Assembly: GCF_016722925.1 (NCBI RefSeq)
Contig: NZ_JAEQNC010000006.1
Coordinates: 62,001 to 126,000, forward strand
DNA length: 64,000 nucleotides
Origin: Phytoamicus setariae
GTDB taxonomy: Bacteria > Pseudomonadota > Alphaproteobacteria > Rhizobiales > Rhizobiaceae
Direction of reading: 5' to 3'
Under the pieces are notes generated by a model. It was not told the origin of the DNA, searched no databases, and saw nothing but the letters and a program-made list of their open reading frames with translations. The position numbers and the translations under genes were made by a program. This document shows positions 17,926-25,601 of the stretch, piece by piece (the stretch's first letter is position 1; every line of letters begins with the position of its first letter).

Positions 17926-20247
17926 TTACAGCACGAAGAAATCGGCCTTGAAGTTGATGGCGTCATCGAAATGGATGGCGAAGTCGGCCTTCTTGTCGCC
18001 GTCGGTGTCGCCGAAGACATAGGTTTCGCCCTTGATCTGCTGGAAGCGGAGTTCGCCAGCGTCGCCGGAGAACTTGTCGGTGCCGATGAAGCTGAAAGCC
18101 TGGTCGCCTTTCCTGCCTTCGTTGGCATCGATGCCGGCGAGGTTGATGTGGTCGCCCTGCTTGCCGTTGAAGTCGAAGATCGTGTCGGCCTTCGCCTTTG
18201 CCGCAGAGGTGTCGCCACTTGCGAAGAAGAACGTGTCCGCTCCACCATTGCCGTAGAGATCGTCCTGGCCAGCGCCGCCATAGATCTTGTCGTTGCCTGC
18301 GCCACCCTTGAGGATGTCCTTGCCGACATCACCCTTCAGGATGTCGTTGCCCGCCCCGCCGTTGATCTTGTCATTACCGCCCAGTCCCAGCAGCGTGTTG
18401 TTGCCGCTGTTGCCGTTAAGCGTGTTGGCAAGCGAATTGCCGGTGCCGTTGAAGTTTCCTGAACCCGTCAGCGTCAGATTCTCGATGAAATTGGCGAGCG
18501 TGAAACTGACCGAAGCCTTGACGAGATCGATGCCGCCGGCATCAGCACCACCCTGTGTCAGCTCGGTTACGGTATCGCCCTTGCCCACGACATATGTGTC
18601 GTTGCCGCCCAAGCCGGCAAGGAAGTTCTTGCCATCATTGCCAGTCAAAACGTTGTCCAGCTCATTGCCGTAGCCAAACAGATCGTCGCTGCCTGCAAGC
18701 GTCAGGTTTTCGATGAATGCGCCAAGCGGGTAGTGGTTCAGCGTGGTGATGACCGTATCGGTACCTTCTCCGGCAAGTTCGGTCACGACGTCACCTGCAT
18801 TGTCGACAATGTATGTATCGTTGCCAATACCGCCGACGAGAGTGTCAGCGCCCGCACCGCCATCGAGAGTGTCATCGCCTGCGAAGCCATAGAGCGTGTT
18901 GGCGCCGGAATTGCCCGTGATGACGTTGTTCAAGGCGTTACCGTTGCCCACGAGGTCAGCGGTGCCTGTCAGGATGAGATTTTCGACAAAAGCGCCAAGT
19001 GTATAGGCATCAAGAGCGGTTTTGACGGTGTCCGTACCCTCGCCATCAAGTTCGGTGACCACATCACCTGCGTCGTCGACGACATAGGTGTCGTCACCGG
19101 TTCCGCCGACCATTGTGTCGGCGCCGGCCTTGCCGTCGAGCGTGTCATTGCCAGCAAGACCGTAGAGCGTGTTGTTGCCTGCGTTACCGGTGAGAACGTT
19201 GTCGAGTCCGTTGCCGGTCCCCGTAAGGTTCGCCGTGCCGCTGAGCGTAAGATTCTCGATATTTGCACCAAGCACATAGTTGTCGAGACCCGTCCTGACC
19301 GTGTCTGTGCCTTCACCAGCTTGTTCGACGACGACATCGCCGGCATCAGCAACGTAGTAGGTATCGTTGCCAAGACCCCCGATCATCGTGTCGTTGCCAC
19401 CCATGCCCATAAGGGTGTTGTTGCCGCTGTTGCCGGTAAGGATGTTGTCCAGTTCATTGCCGTAGCCCCAGAGGTCGGCGGTGCCGGTCATGGTGAGGTT
19501 CTCGACATTGGCCTTCAGATCGTAGTGATCGACGCTGACCCGCACTGTATCGATTCCGCCGTCTGCGGCTTCAGTCGTTACGTCTCCGAGATTGTCGACA
19601 ATGTAGGTGTCGTTGCCGAGCCCGCCGATCATCGTGTCGGCGCCGGCACCACCGTCCAGGGTGTCGTTGCCGTCATTGCCTTCGATCAGATCGGCGAAAG
19701 CTGTCCCCGTATAGACATCGTCGCCGGCAGAACCGATAAAATGTTGTGCTTGAGCAGCCAGCAAGTCATAGATCTGCTGGATGTAGGTCGCTCCTGACGT
19801 GGCGTCATTGGCCTTGCGCAGGGCGCCATAAAGCGCGTTGACGGGATTGGTCAAACCGCTGCCGGCTGCGGCAGTGATATCGAGCCCAGAAATCACGAGC
19901 CCCGGAATTACATTCTGCAGCTCGCTCACTTCACCGGTTACGGGGTCGATGACAGTCGAAGTCGTCGTCTCATCATAATAGCCAAGCGTGAAGCCGGTGA
20001 TGTTGCCCGTAATGGCATGCGTCGAACCGTCATAGGCAAGATCGCTGCCTTCGATCAACACCTGGCCATTGTTCGTGGTGCCTCCAAAGCGAAACCCGAC
20101 CTGCGTCACATCGGCGTAGGGAATACCGCCGTACCAGGACGAGGTACCCGCCGTCGTTCCCAACGGCTTGAAATAGGCGGCAATTGCCTCCTGGTAATTG
20201 ACCGATGACATCTCCGATGCATCGATAGTGATCATAGTGCTCGCCAT
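17926..20247 (-). CDS. RTX calcium-binding secreted protein with HasA-like N-terminal domain
   Basis: A 773-aa acidic, glycine/aspartate-rich, cysteine-free protein. Residues ~1-175 resemble the HasA hemophore: SVNYQEAIAAY at 15-25, GSDLAYDGSTHAITG at 67-81 aligning with the HasA segment that holds the heme-ligand tyrosine and its helper histidine (here Y72 and H77), and a C-terminal helix region. Residues ~208-630 hold five imperfect ~82-91 aa repeats, each with nonapeptide-like GGxGxDT calcium motifs and a VENLTLTGTA beta unit. The C-terminus, ending FKADFFVL, fits an uncleaved type I secretion signal. There is no N-terminal leader. AGGAG precedes the ATG. No HlyB/HlyD/TolC genes are adjacent. 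Confidence 0.85.
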   Translation of the reverse strand: MASTMITIDASEMSSVNYQEAIAAYFKPLGTTAGTSSWYGGIPYADVTQVGFRFGGTTNNGQVLIEGSDLAYDGSTHAITGNITGFTLGYYDETTTSTVIDPVTGEVSELQNVIPGLVISGLDITAAAGSGLTNPVNALYGALRKANDATSGATYIQQIYDLLAAQAQHFIGSAGDDVYTGTAFADLIEGNDGNDTLDGGAGADTMIGGLGNDTYIVDNLGDVTTEAADGGIDTVRVSVDHYDLKANVENLTMTGTADLWGYGNELDNILTGNSGNNTLMGMGGNDTMIGGLGNDTYYVADAGDVVVEQAGEGTDTVRTGLDNYVLGANIENLTLSGTANLTGTGNGLDNVLTGNAGNNTLYGLAGNDTLDGKAGADTMVGGTGDDTYVVDDAGDVVTELDGEGTDTVKTALDAYTLGAFVENLILTGTADLVGNGNALNNVITGNSGANTLYGFAGDDTLDGGAGADTLVGGIGNDTYIVDNAGDVVTELAGEGTDTVITTLNHYPLGAFIENLTLAGSDDLFGYGNELDNVLTGNDGKNFLAGLGGNDTYVVGKGDTVTELTQGGADAGGIDLVKASVSFTLANFIENLTLTGSGNFNGTGNSLANTLNGNSGNNTLLGLGGNDKINGGAGNDILKGDVGKDILKGGAGNDKIYGGAGQDDLYGNGGADTFFFASGDTSAAKAKADTIFDFNGKQGDHINLAGIDANEGRKGDQAFSFIGTDKFSGDAGELRFQQIKGETYVFGDTDGDKKADFAIHFDDAINFKADFFVL
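18360..19626 (-). repeat. tandem ~91-residue repeat units inside the RTX gene
   Basis: Five consecutive units recur with phases of 82, 91, 91, 75 and about 83 residues. Each begins with a GGxGxDTY(I/V)VD motif, runs through GDVVTEL, a DTV strand, VENLTLTGTADL and ends LDNVLTGNSGNNTLYG. At DNA level units 2 to 4 are strongly alike (273-base period), so unit number could vary by recombination. It is coding and not an intergenic array. Confidence 0.75.
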
Positions 20248-20897
20248 GTTGTTCTCCTTGTTTCCGGGGCGCGTGCGCCGCCTGCGTATTCACGGTCAAA
20301 GTGACCCGCCCCCGGGATAGCCGCAGGCTGGCTGGATTGTTCGTGAGGGGGTGAACGGCTCGGCCTAGGCCGGTGCAACAAGGTGCGGTGCTGTGAGAAG
20401 CCCGTGCCCCTATTGTGCGCTCTGGACAAGCAGTTCGCGCCCATGCGTCAACGCTGGCGCCGACCGTCGTCGTCGCATTGTCGTGTCGCAAGTCGTGATC
20501 GAAGCTTCCTGTTTCCCGCTCAAAGTGGGTCGAGTTGGTTAAATCGGGTTAACCAGCTTTGCCTTCTCCGGCGCTTTCTATAAAACATGAGTATCTCAGT
20601 CAACATGAAAGAGGCGTCCGGCATCAATAACATGATAAAAAATGTCATGTTATTGACGTGTGGCTGGCATGGTCGACAATCACCGGGAGTATTGGAAGAA
20701 TGGCAGGGGGACTGAGGGGCATCGGACAGCTTAGACGAGGCCCCTCGGGTAGGGTGCCGGCACGTCCCCTTGCGTATGGACGAATCGCCAGCCGTCGAGC
20801 CGTTCAAACTGGACTTGACCTGGCTGAGGGCGTATCCAAACGTCATGACCGAGCATTGTCACGGGGACAGTGCTCCTGCTGCATGAAGGTTGACAAT
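20248..20897. other. 650-base intergenic region between RTX gene and CoA-transferase
   Basis: Divergent promoters for the RTX gene (minus) and the CoA-transferase (plus) must lie here. Apart from the inverted repeat at 20624-20656 and two nearby CATGA half-sites (20586-20590, 20604-20608), no gene, RNA or known element is recognised. Short frames present have no credible start or family resemblance. Confidence 0.5.
20624..20656. promoter_or_regulatory. 12-bp perfect inverted repeat, operator-like
   Basis: TCAATAACATGA and TCATGTTATTGA form perfect 12-base arms around a 9-base A-rich spacer. No U-run follows and the arms are AT-rich, so an operator for a dimeric regulator is more likely than a terminator. 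It lies about 240 bases before the CoA-transferase start and about 375 before the RTX start. Confidence 0.55.
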
Positions 20898-22046
20898 ATG
20901 ACTGAGAATACGCCGCTTTCCGGAATAAAAGTGCTTGAACTTGCCCGCATTCTTGCTGGACCATGGTGTGGGCAGACGCTCGCCGATCTCGGCGCCGACG
21001 TCATCAAGGTCGAGAGCCCGGAAGGCGACGACACCCGCAAGTGGGGCCCTCCCTATATCGAGAAAGACGGCGAGAAGTCTGCTGCCTATTTCCATGCGGC
21101 CAATCGCGGCAAGCGCTCGATTACTGCCGACTTCACCACCGAAGAGGGCAAGGAGCTCGTGCGGCGCCTGGCCGCGCAATCCGACGTTCTCATCGAGAAT
21201 TTCAAGCTGGGCGGCCTGAAGAAGTACGGCCTCGATTATGAAAGCCTGAAAAAGGTCAATCCAAGGCTCATTTACTGCTCGGTCACTGGCTTTGGGCAGG
21301 ATGGTCCCTATGCGCCGCGCGCCGGCTATGACTTCATGATCCAGGGCATGGGCGGCATCATGGACCTGACCGGCGAGCCAGACCGGGAGCCGCAGAAGAT
21401 CGGCGTCGCCTTTGCCGACATATTTACAGGTCTCTATTCGGTCATCGCGGTTCAGGCGGCGTTGATCGCGCGCGAGAAGACCGGGCAAGGCCAGCATATC
21501 GATATGTCCCTGTTTGATTGCATGACCGGCGTTCTCGCCAACCAGGCCATGAACTATCTCGCCTCCGGCAATGTACCGAAGCGGCTGGGCAATGCGCACC
21601 CGAACATTGCGCCATACCAGACGTTCCCGGTCAGCGATGGGCATCTGATCGTCGCCTGCGGCAATGACGGCCAGTTCGGACGACTGGCAGCCTTGCTCGG
21701 GCTTCCGGAACTGGCGGCAGATGAGGATTTCAAGACCAATGCGGCGCGCGTGCGCAATCGTGAGCGGTTGAGCACGACGATGGAAGAGAAGACCAGGATA
21801 TGGTTGCGCGACGACCTGCTGGCGGCGCTCGAGAAGGAAGGCGTGCCGGCAGGCCCGATCAACAGCGTCGCTGATGTGTTTGAGGACCCCCAGTTCATTC
21901 ACAGGCAGATGAAGGTCGAGCCGGAAGGGGTCCCGGGAATCAGGACGCCGATCCGTTTTTCGGAGTCGTCGCTGGATCTATCCCGCGGAGCGCCCAAGCT
22001 TGGCGCGCATTCCGCCGAGATTCTTGCTGAACTCGACCGGAAATAG
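20898..22046 (+). CDS. class III CoA-transferase (CaiB/BaiF family)
   Basis: A 382-aa family III CoA-transferase moving CoA between an acyl-CoA and a carboxylic acid. Typical blocks are present: GIKVLELARILAGPWCGQ, LGADVIKVESPEGDD, and the catalytic-aspartate region GQHIDMSLFDCMTG; SVTGFGQDGPYAPRAGYDF is a family hallmark. ATG at 20898 is chosen because AAGG lies 8 bases before it; ATG 20883 is an alternative. It is downstream of the sugar operon on the same strand but separated by the minus-strand RTX gene. It may activate an acid produced there, or one from the aromatic operon; the acid is unknown. Confidence 0.9.
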   Translation: MTENTPLSGIKVLELARILAGPWCGQTLADLGADVIKVESPEGDDTRKWGPPYIEKDGEKSAAYFHAANRGKRSITADFTTEEGKELVRRLAAQSDVLIENFKLGGLKKYGLDYESLKKVNPRLIYCSVTGFGQDGPYAPRAGYDFMIQGMGGIMDLTGEPDREPQKIGVAFADIFTGLYSVIAVQAALIAREKTGQGQHIDMSLFDCMTGVLANQAMNYLASGNVPKRLGNAHPNIAPYQTFPVSDGHLIVACGNDGQFGRLAALLGLPELAADEDFKTNAARVRNRERLSTTMEEKTRIWLRDDLLAALEKEGVPAGPINSVADVFEDPQFIHRQMKVEPEGVPGIRTPIRFSESSLDLSRGAPKLGAHSAEILAELDRK

Positions 22047-22303
22047 ACTGTTTCGCGGCTGACCAGAATCGGGTGGTCCTTTGGCCGCCCGATTGCCGCA
22101 AAAGGTACTTTTCCAACGTTTTCCAGCAGAGCTTCGGATATCTTTCAAGCCGATAAAAAACAAGTAAATACAAATGGTTATGGTGAGGCGTGAGATAAAA
22201 GAACCGGGTTCTGGCAATTTGTCACAAAACCTGCTTGACACTTTAGGCCTGACCCCTTAGTTAGCCGCTCACGGGCAGCGAAACACTGCCCCGAAGGAAA
22301 TGC

Positions 22304-22380
22304 GCGGGTGTAGCTCAGTTGGTTAGAGTGCCGGCCTGTCACGCCGGAGGTCGCGGGTTCGAGCCCCGTCACTCGCGCCA
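22304..22380 (+). tRNA. tRNA-Asp (anticodon GTC), copy 1
   Basis: A 77-base tRNA with CCA encoded. The acceptor stem GCGGGTG pairs with CACTCGC (one G-U), the anticodon loop reads CTGTCAC with GTC, the T-loop is TTCGAGC, and the discriminator is G. The sequence is identical to the copy 180 bases downstream. Confidence 0.97.
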
Positions 22381-22483
22381 TTCTCTTCATCGGATGCAGT
22401 TGATGCATTCGGAAATCTTCGCGAAAGCGGTGGTTTCATGTTTCAGAGGTTACGAGATGGAACTCCATCTCATTTAAAAATGC

Positions 22484-22560
22484 GCGGGTGTAGCTCAGTT
22501 GGTTAGAGTGCCGGCCTGTCACGCCGGAGGTCGCGGGTTCGAGCCCCGTCACTCGCGCCA
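22484..22560 (+). tRNA. tRNA-Asp (anticodon GTC), copy 2
   Basis: Identical to copy 1 over all 77 bases, including the two preceding bases GC and encoded CCA. The two genes are separated by 103 bases of unrelated sequence and are probably cotranscribed. A short T-run (ATTTTTAATCC) follows and may end the transcript. Confidence 0.97.
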
Positions 22561-22697
22561 TTTTTAATCCTCAAAAGAAATCGACATTCCTCTGTAATAT
22601 ATTGGTCACGTCACTTTCAGCGTGCCATGCACGTTGTGCATCTTGACTGCACGCATATGCTTGGCCCGGGAAACTACGTGGACCACGAATCGACAAA

Positions 22698-22766
22698 CCC
22701 GCCGGCTCGTGAACCGAGACCGAAAGTGGTTACCCAACTTTCAGTCTCGGTTCACGAGCCGGTGGG
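22698..22766. repeat. 30-bp-arm intergenic palindrome
   Basis: Left arm 22698-22727 and right arm 22737-22766 are inverted copies with two mismatches (28 of 30 matching), separated by GGTTACCCA. It is centred on an ACCGAGAC / GTCTCGGT core within CCGGCTCGTGAACC. It lies between the tRNA-Asp pair and the 3' end of the minus-strand aromatic operon, 24 bases from that gene's stop. There is no U-run on either strand. It may be a bidirectional terminator/mRNA 3' stabiliser or one member of a dispersed repeat family. Confidence 0.8.
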
Positions 22767-22790
22767 ATTGCAACGTTTTACAGTGGCTGT

Positions 22791-24785
22791 TTAGCCCTGG
22801 ATTTCTGCCGCGTACATCGGCCCACCCTTGTGGGCTGGGAAGCCATATCCATTGATCATCACCAGGTCGATATCGCTGGCGCGAGCGGCGATCTTTTCGT
22901 CCAGCAACTTGCGGCCTCCATCCGCCATGGCTCCGAGCAGGCGCGCGACGATCTCGTCAGCGCCGATTGAGCGCGTGACGATGCCCTTGGCTGCACGTGC
23001 TTCCGCGATCATCGCAGACACTTCAGGCGCAGGCACCCGCTTTCCGGCTTCGTAGTTGTACCAGCCGGAGCCGGATTTCTGACCGAATCGCCCAGCTTCG
23101 CAGAGACGGTCGGCGATATCCACGTATCGGGCTGAGGGATCACGGCTCGCCGCCTGGCGCTTGCGCCGCGCCCATGCAATTTCCAGTCCGGCAAGGTCGA
23201 AGACCGCAAACGGTCCCATTGCCAGGCCGTACGCCTCCATGGCGGCGTCGATCTCGCGGGGCTCGGCGCCGTCCTCGATGAGGAATTCCGCCTCGCGCCG
23301 GTAGGCCGAGAAGATTCGGTTGCCGATGAAGCCTTCGGTGACGCCGGAAATGATCGGCAGCTTGCCGAACTTCCTGGCAACGGCAAATCCGCTCGCCAGC
23401 ACTTCAGGCGCAGTTTTTGCGCAGCGAACCACTTCCACCAGCCGCATGATGTTGGCCGGTGAGAAAAAGTGCAGGCCGACGACGCGCTCCGGATATCGGG
23501 TTGCAGCGGCGATGACGTCCGGATCGAGATAGGAGGTGTTGGTCGCAAGAATCGCGTCGGGCCGGACGATGTCATCAAGCGCGCGGAAAAGATTGGTCTT
23601 TACCGCGAGGTCGTCGAACACCGCTTCGATAACGAGGTCGGCAGCGGCGATTTCACCAAGCGAACCGCGAACGGTCAGACGCGACAAACGGTCGGCAAGT
23701 CCCTGCTCGGTGATGCGGCCGGATTTGAAGTTCTTGTCCAGCATGCCGACGATGCGTTCGAGACCTCTTTGCGCGGCCTCGTCGGTCTGTTCGATACCGA
23801 TGACCCGATAGCCGGCGTCCAATGCGGCCACTGCGATGCCCGAGCCCATCAGGCCCGTGCCAACCACCCCGATGGTCGAGACCGGCCGTGCGGTGACGTT
23901 TTCCAGCCCCTCGATCTTGGCGGCAGCTCGCTCGGCGAAGAACACATGCCGGAGCGCGGCAGCTTCCGCCGAATCCCTGAGAGCGACGAACGTCTTGCGC
24001 TCGTCGGCAAGGCCCGCTGCGAAATCCGTATCCTGTGTGGCGCGAACCAGGCGAACAGCCTCTGCCGGTGCCTTTTGGCCGCGTGATTTTGCCAGAATTT
24101 TTGTTGCGGCTGCCTCGATTGCCTCGCCAGGTGCAGTGATTACCGGCTGTTCCGATGACTTGCGAAACAAGTTCCGGTCGCCGCGGATCGCGATCTCGAT
24201 AGCCTGGGACAGTACGTCGCCTTCAGCCAGCGCGTCGATGATACCGGCAGTCTTGGCAGCTTCTGCCTTGAGGCTGCGGCCTGTGGCGATCAGTTCGACC
24301 GCTTGATCGAGCGGTGTCAAACGGGGCAGGCGCTGTGTTCCGCCTGCGCCTGGCACGATGCCGAGCTTGACCTCTGGGAAAGCGACGATCGCGGTTTTTG
24401 CGCCGAGCCGATAATGGCAGGCGAGAGCGATTTCGAGCCCGCCGCCGAGTGCTGCACCATTGAGTGCGGCAACAACCGGCTTGGTCGAGCCTTCGATTCG
24501 GGCGACGACTTCAGGCAGGCTCGGATCAGCCGGCACCTTGCCGAATTCGGTGATGTCTGCCCCGCCGACGAAGATCTTGCCGGCACCGGTCAGGACGACC
24601 GCGTCGACATCGGAAGCCGCCTCCGCATGGGCAAAGGCAGCATATAGTCCCGCCCGCACCGCGGCAGAAGCCGCATTGACGGGCGGATTGTCGATCGTCA
24701 CGACGAGTACGCCGTTTTCAGTACGGCCGCGCACATTGGCCGAAAATTCGTGGTTCATTTCGCCCTCGGCCTTTGTGCTCGACAT
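22791..24785 (-). CDS. enoyl-CoA hydratase/3-hydroxyacyl-CoA dehydrogenase fusion (FadB/FadJ-like)
   Basis: A 664-aa bifunctional beta-oxidation enzyme. The N-terminal crotonase domain shows NGAALGGGLEIALACHY (about 109-125) and the second catalytic glutamate in FPEVKLGIVPGAGGTQRL. The C-terminal dehydrogenase has the NAD fold GVVGTGLMGSGIAVAALDAGY and the catalytic-histidine motif VVGLHFFSPANIMRLVEVV. It is the last gene of the aromatic CoA operon, 7 bases after the RidA stop; ATG 24785 is chosen, ATG 24758 (MNHEF) is also possible. Likely role: hydration and oxidation of the ring-opened C7 dicarboxyl-CoA chain. Confidence 0.9.
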   Translation of the reverse strand: MSSTKAEGEMNHEFSANVRGRTENGVLVVTIDNPPVNAASAAVRAGLYAAFAHAEAASDVDAVVLTGAGKIFVGGADITEFGKVPADPSLPEVVARIEGSTKPVVAALNGAALGGGLEIALACHYRLGAKTAIVAFPEVKLGIVPGAGGTQRLPRLTPLDQAVELIATGRSLKAEAAKTAGIIDALAEGDVLSQAIEIAIRGDRNLFRKSSEQPVITAPGEAIEAAATKILAKSRGQKAPAEAVRLVRATQDTDFAAGLADERKTFVALRDSAEAAALRHVFFAERAAAKIEGLENVTARPVSTIGVVGTGLMGSGIAVAALDAGYRVIGIEQTDEAAQRGLERIVGMLDKNFKSGRITEQGLADRLSRLTVRGSLGEIAAADLVIEAVFDDLAVKTNLFRALDDIVRPDAILATNTSYLDPDVIAAATRYPERVVGLHFFSPANIMRLVEVVRCAKTAPEVLASGFAVARKFGKLPIISGVTEGFIGNRIFSAYRREAEFLIEDGAEPREIDAAMEAYGLAMGPFAVFDLAGLEIAWARRKRQAASRDPSARYVDIADRLCEAGRFGQKSGSGWYNYEAGKRVPAPEVSAMIAEARAAKGIVTRSIGADEIVARLLGAMADGGRKLLDEKIAARASDIDLVMINGYGFPAHKGGPMYAAEIQG

Positions 24786-24792
24786 TATCAGG

Positions 24793-25191
24793 TCACTCTT
24801 CCGGAATGACGGCGGTGGCCTGGATTTCGATCTTGGCACGGTCCTCGACCAGTGCCACGACCTGAACGGCGGCCATTGCCGGGAAATGCTTGCCGATGAC
24901 GTCGCGGTATGCCTGTCCCAGACCTTTCAGGTTCTCGGTGTATTCCTTCTTGTCGGTGAAATACCATGTCATGGTAGTGATGTGGTGCGGCTCGGCGCCG
25001 GCTACCTTCAGCACGTCGACGATATTCTGCAGCGTCTGACGAACCTGGCCGACGAAATCATCGGTCTCGAACTGGCATTGACCGTTCCAGCCGATCTGGC
25101 CGCCAACGAACACGGTCCGTCCGCTTGCTTCGACGCCATTGGAATAGCCGATGGGACGTGCCCAGCCCTCAGGCAGAAGTGTTTTATGCAT
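24793..25191 (-). CDS. RidA/YjgF-family enamine/imine deaminase
   Basis: A 132-aa RidA-superfamily protein that hydrolyses reactive enamines or imines to ketones and ammonia. The sequence has family elements GYSNGVEASGRTVFVGGQIGW, the middle FVGQVRQTLQNIVDVLKVAG block and the C-terminal AVQVVALVEDRAKIEIQATAV. It overlaps the thioesterase stop by 8 bases. In an operon for an aminated aromatic acid, this enzyme is the natural candidate for removing the amino group after ring reduction. That step is inferred from context. Confidence 0.9.
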   Translation of the reverse strand: MHKTLLPEGWARPIGYSNGVEASGRTVFVGGQIGWNGQCQFETDDFVGQVRQTLQNIVDVLKVAGAEPHHITTMTWYFTDKKEYTENLKGLGQAYRDVIGKHFPAMAAVQVVALVEDRAKIEIQATAVIPEE

Positions 25192-25597
25192 TGTTGGTCT
25201 CCAGATGGTGGCTAAGCGCGGCGCGGATATCGTCCGGCCATGCGCAGGCTTTGTGGGTTTTGAGCGAGGTGGCGACTAGCCTCTGGCGCGCGGACCAGAG
25301 CGTGTTACCATTCGCAGACACGGTGTGCTCCAGGTCGAGCGACGAGCCGCCGATCCTGGTAACGCGGATGTCGAATGTCAGATCGCTGCCGTGGAAGCCC
25401 GGCTTGACGAAGGTCAGGTCGAGCGTCAGCGTCGGTGTGCCGATCTTCCGGTCGTCGATCATTTCCTTCCGCGGGGCACCGAGCGAGGCGAAGAAATCCT
25501 CCACCACGCTGTCCATAAGTTTAAGATAGGACGGGTAGTAGGCGATGCCCGAAGGGTCGCAGTCTCCGAAGTGAAGGGGGCGTATGGCTGAATACAT
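25184..25597 (-). CDS. 4-hydroxybenzoyl-CoA-type (hot-dog) thioesterase
   Basis: A 137-aa acyl-CoA thioesterase of the 4HBT/YbgC class. The active-site motif HFGDCDPSGIAYYPSYLKLMD (about residues 9-29) contains the conserved aspartate and GIAYYPxY pattern. It could release CoA from a dead-end or final intermediate of the pathway. The gene is 4 bases from the acyl-CoA dehydrogenase stop and overlaps RidA, within the same minus-strand operon. Confidence 0.88.
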   Translation of the reverse strand: MYSAIRPLHFGDCDPSGIAYYPSYLKLMDSVVEDFFASLGAPRKEMIDDRKIGTPTLTLDLTFVKPGFHGSDLTFDIRVTRIGGSSLDLEHTVSANGNTLWSARQRLVATSLKTHKACAWPDDIRAALSHHLETNNA

Positions 25598-25601
25598 CGC
25601 C

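Noticed and set aside
18360-19626. Regular repeats suggesting a CRISPR-like array
   Set aside because: Period is 225-273 bases and in frame with calcium-binding protein repeats; no short direct repeats or spacers and no cas genes.
22304-22560. Direct repeats as attL/attR of an integrated element
   Set aside because: The repeated unit is exactly the tRNA gene and the 103-base spacer holds no integrase or cargo; duplication of tRNA-Asp is the simpler reading.
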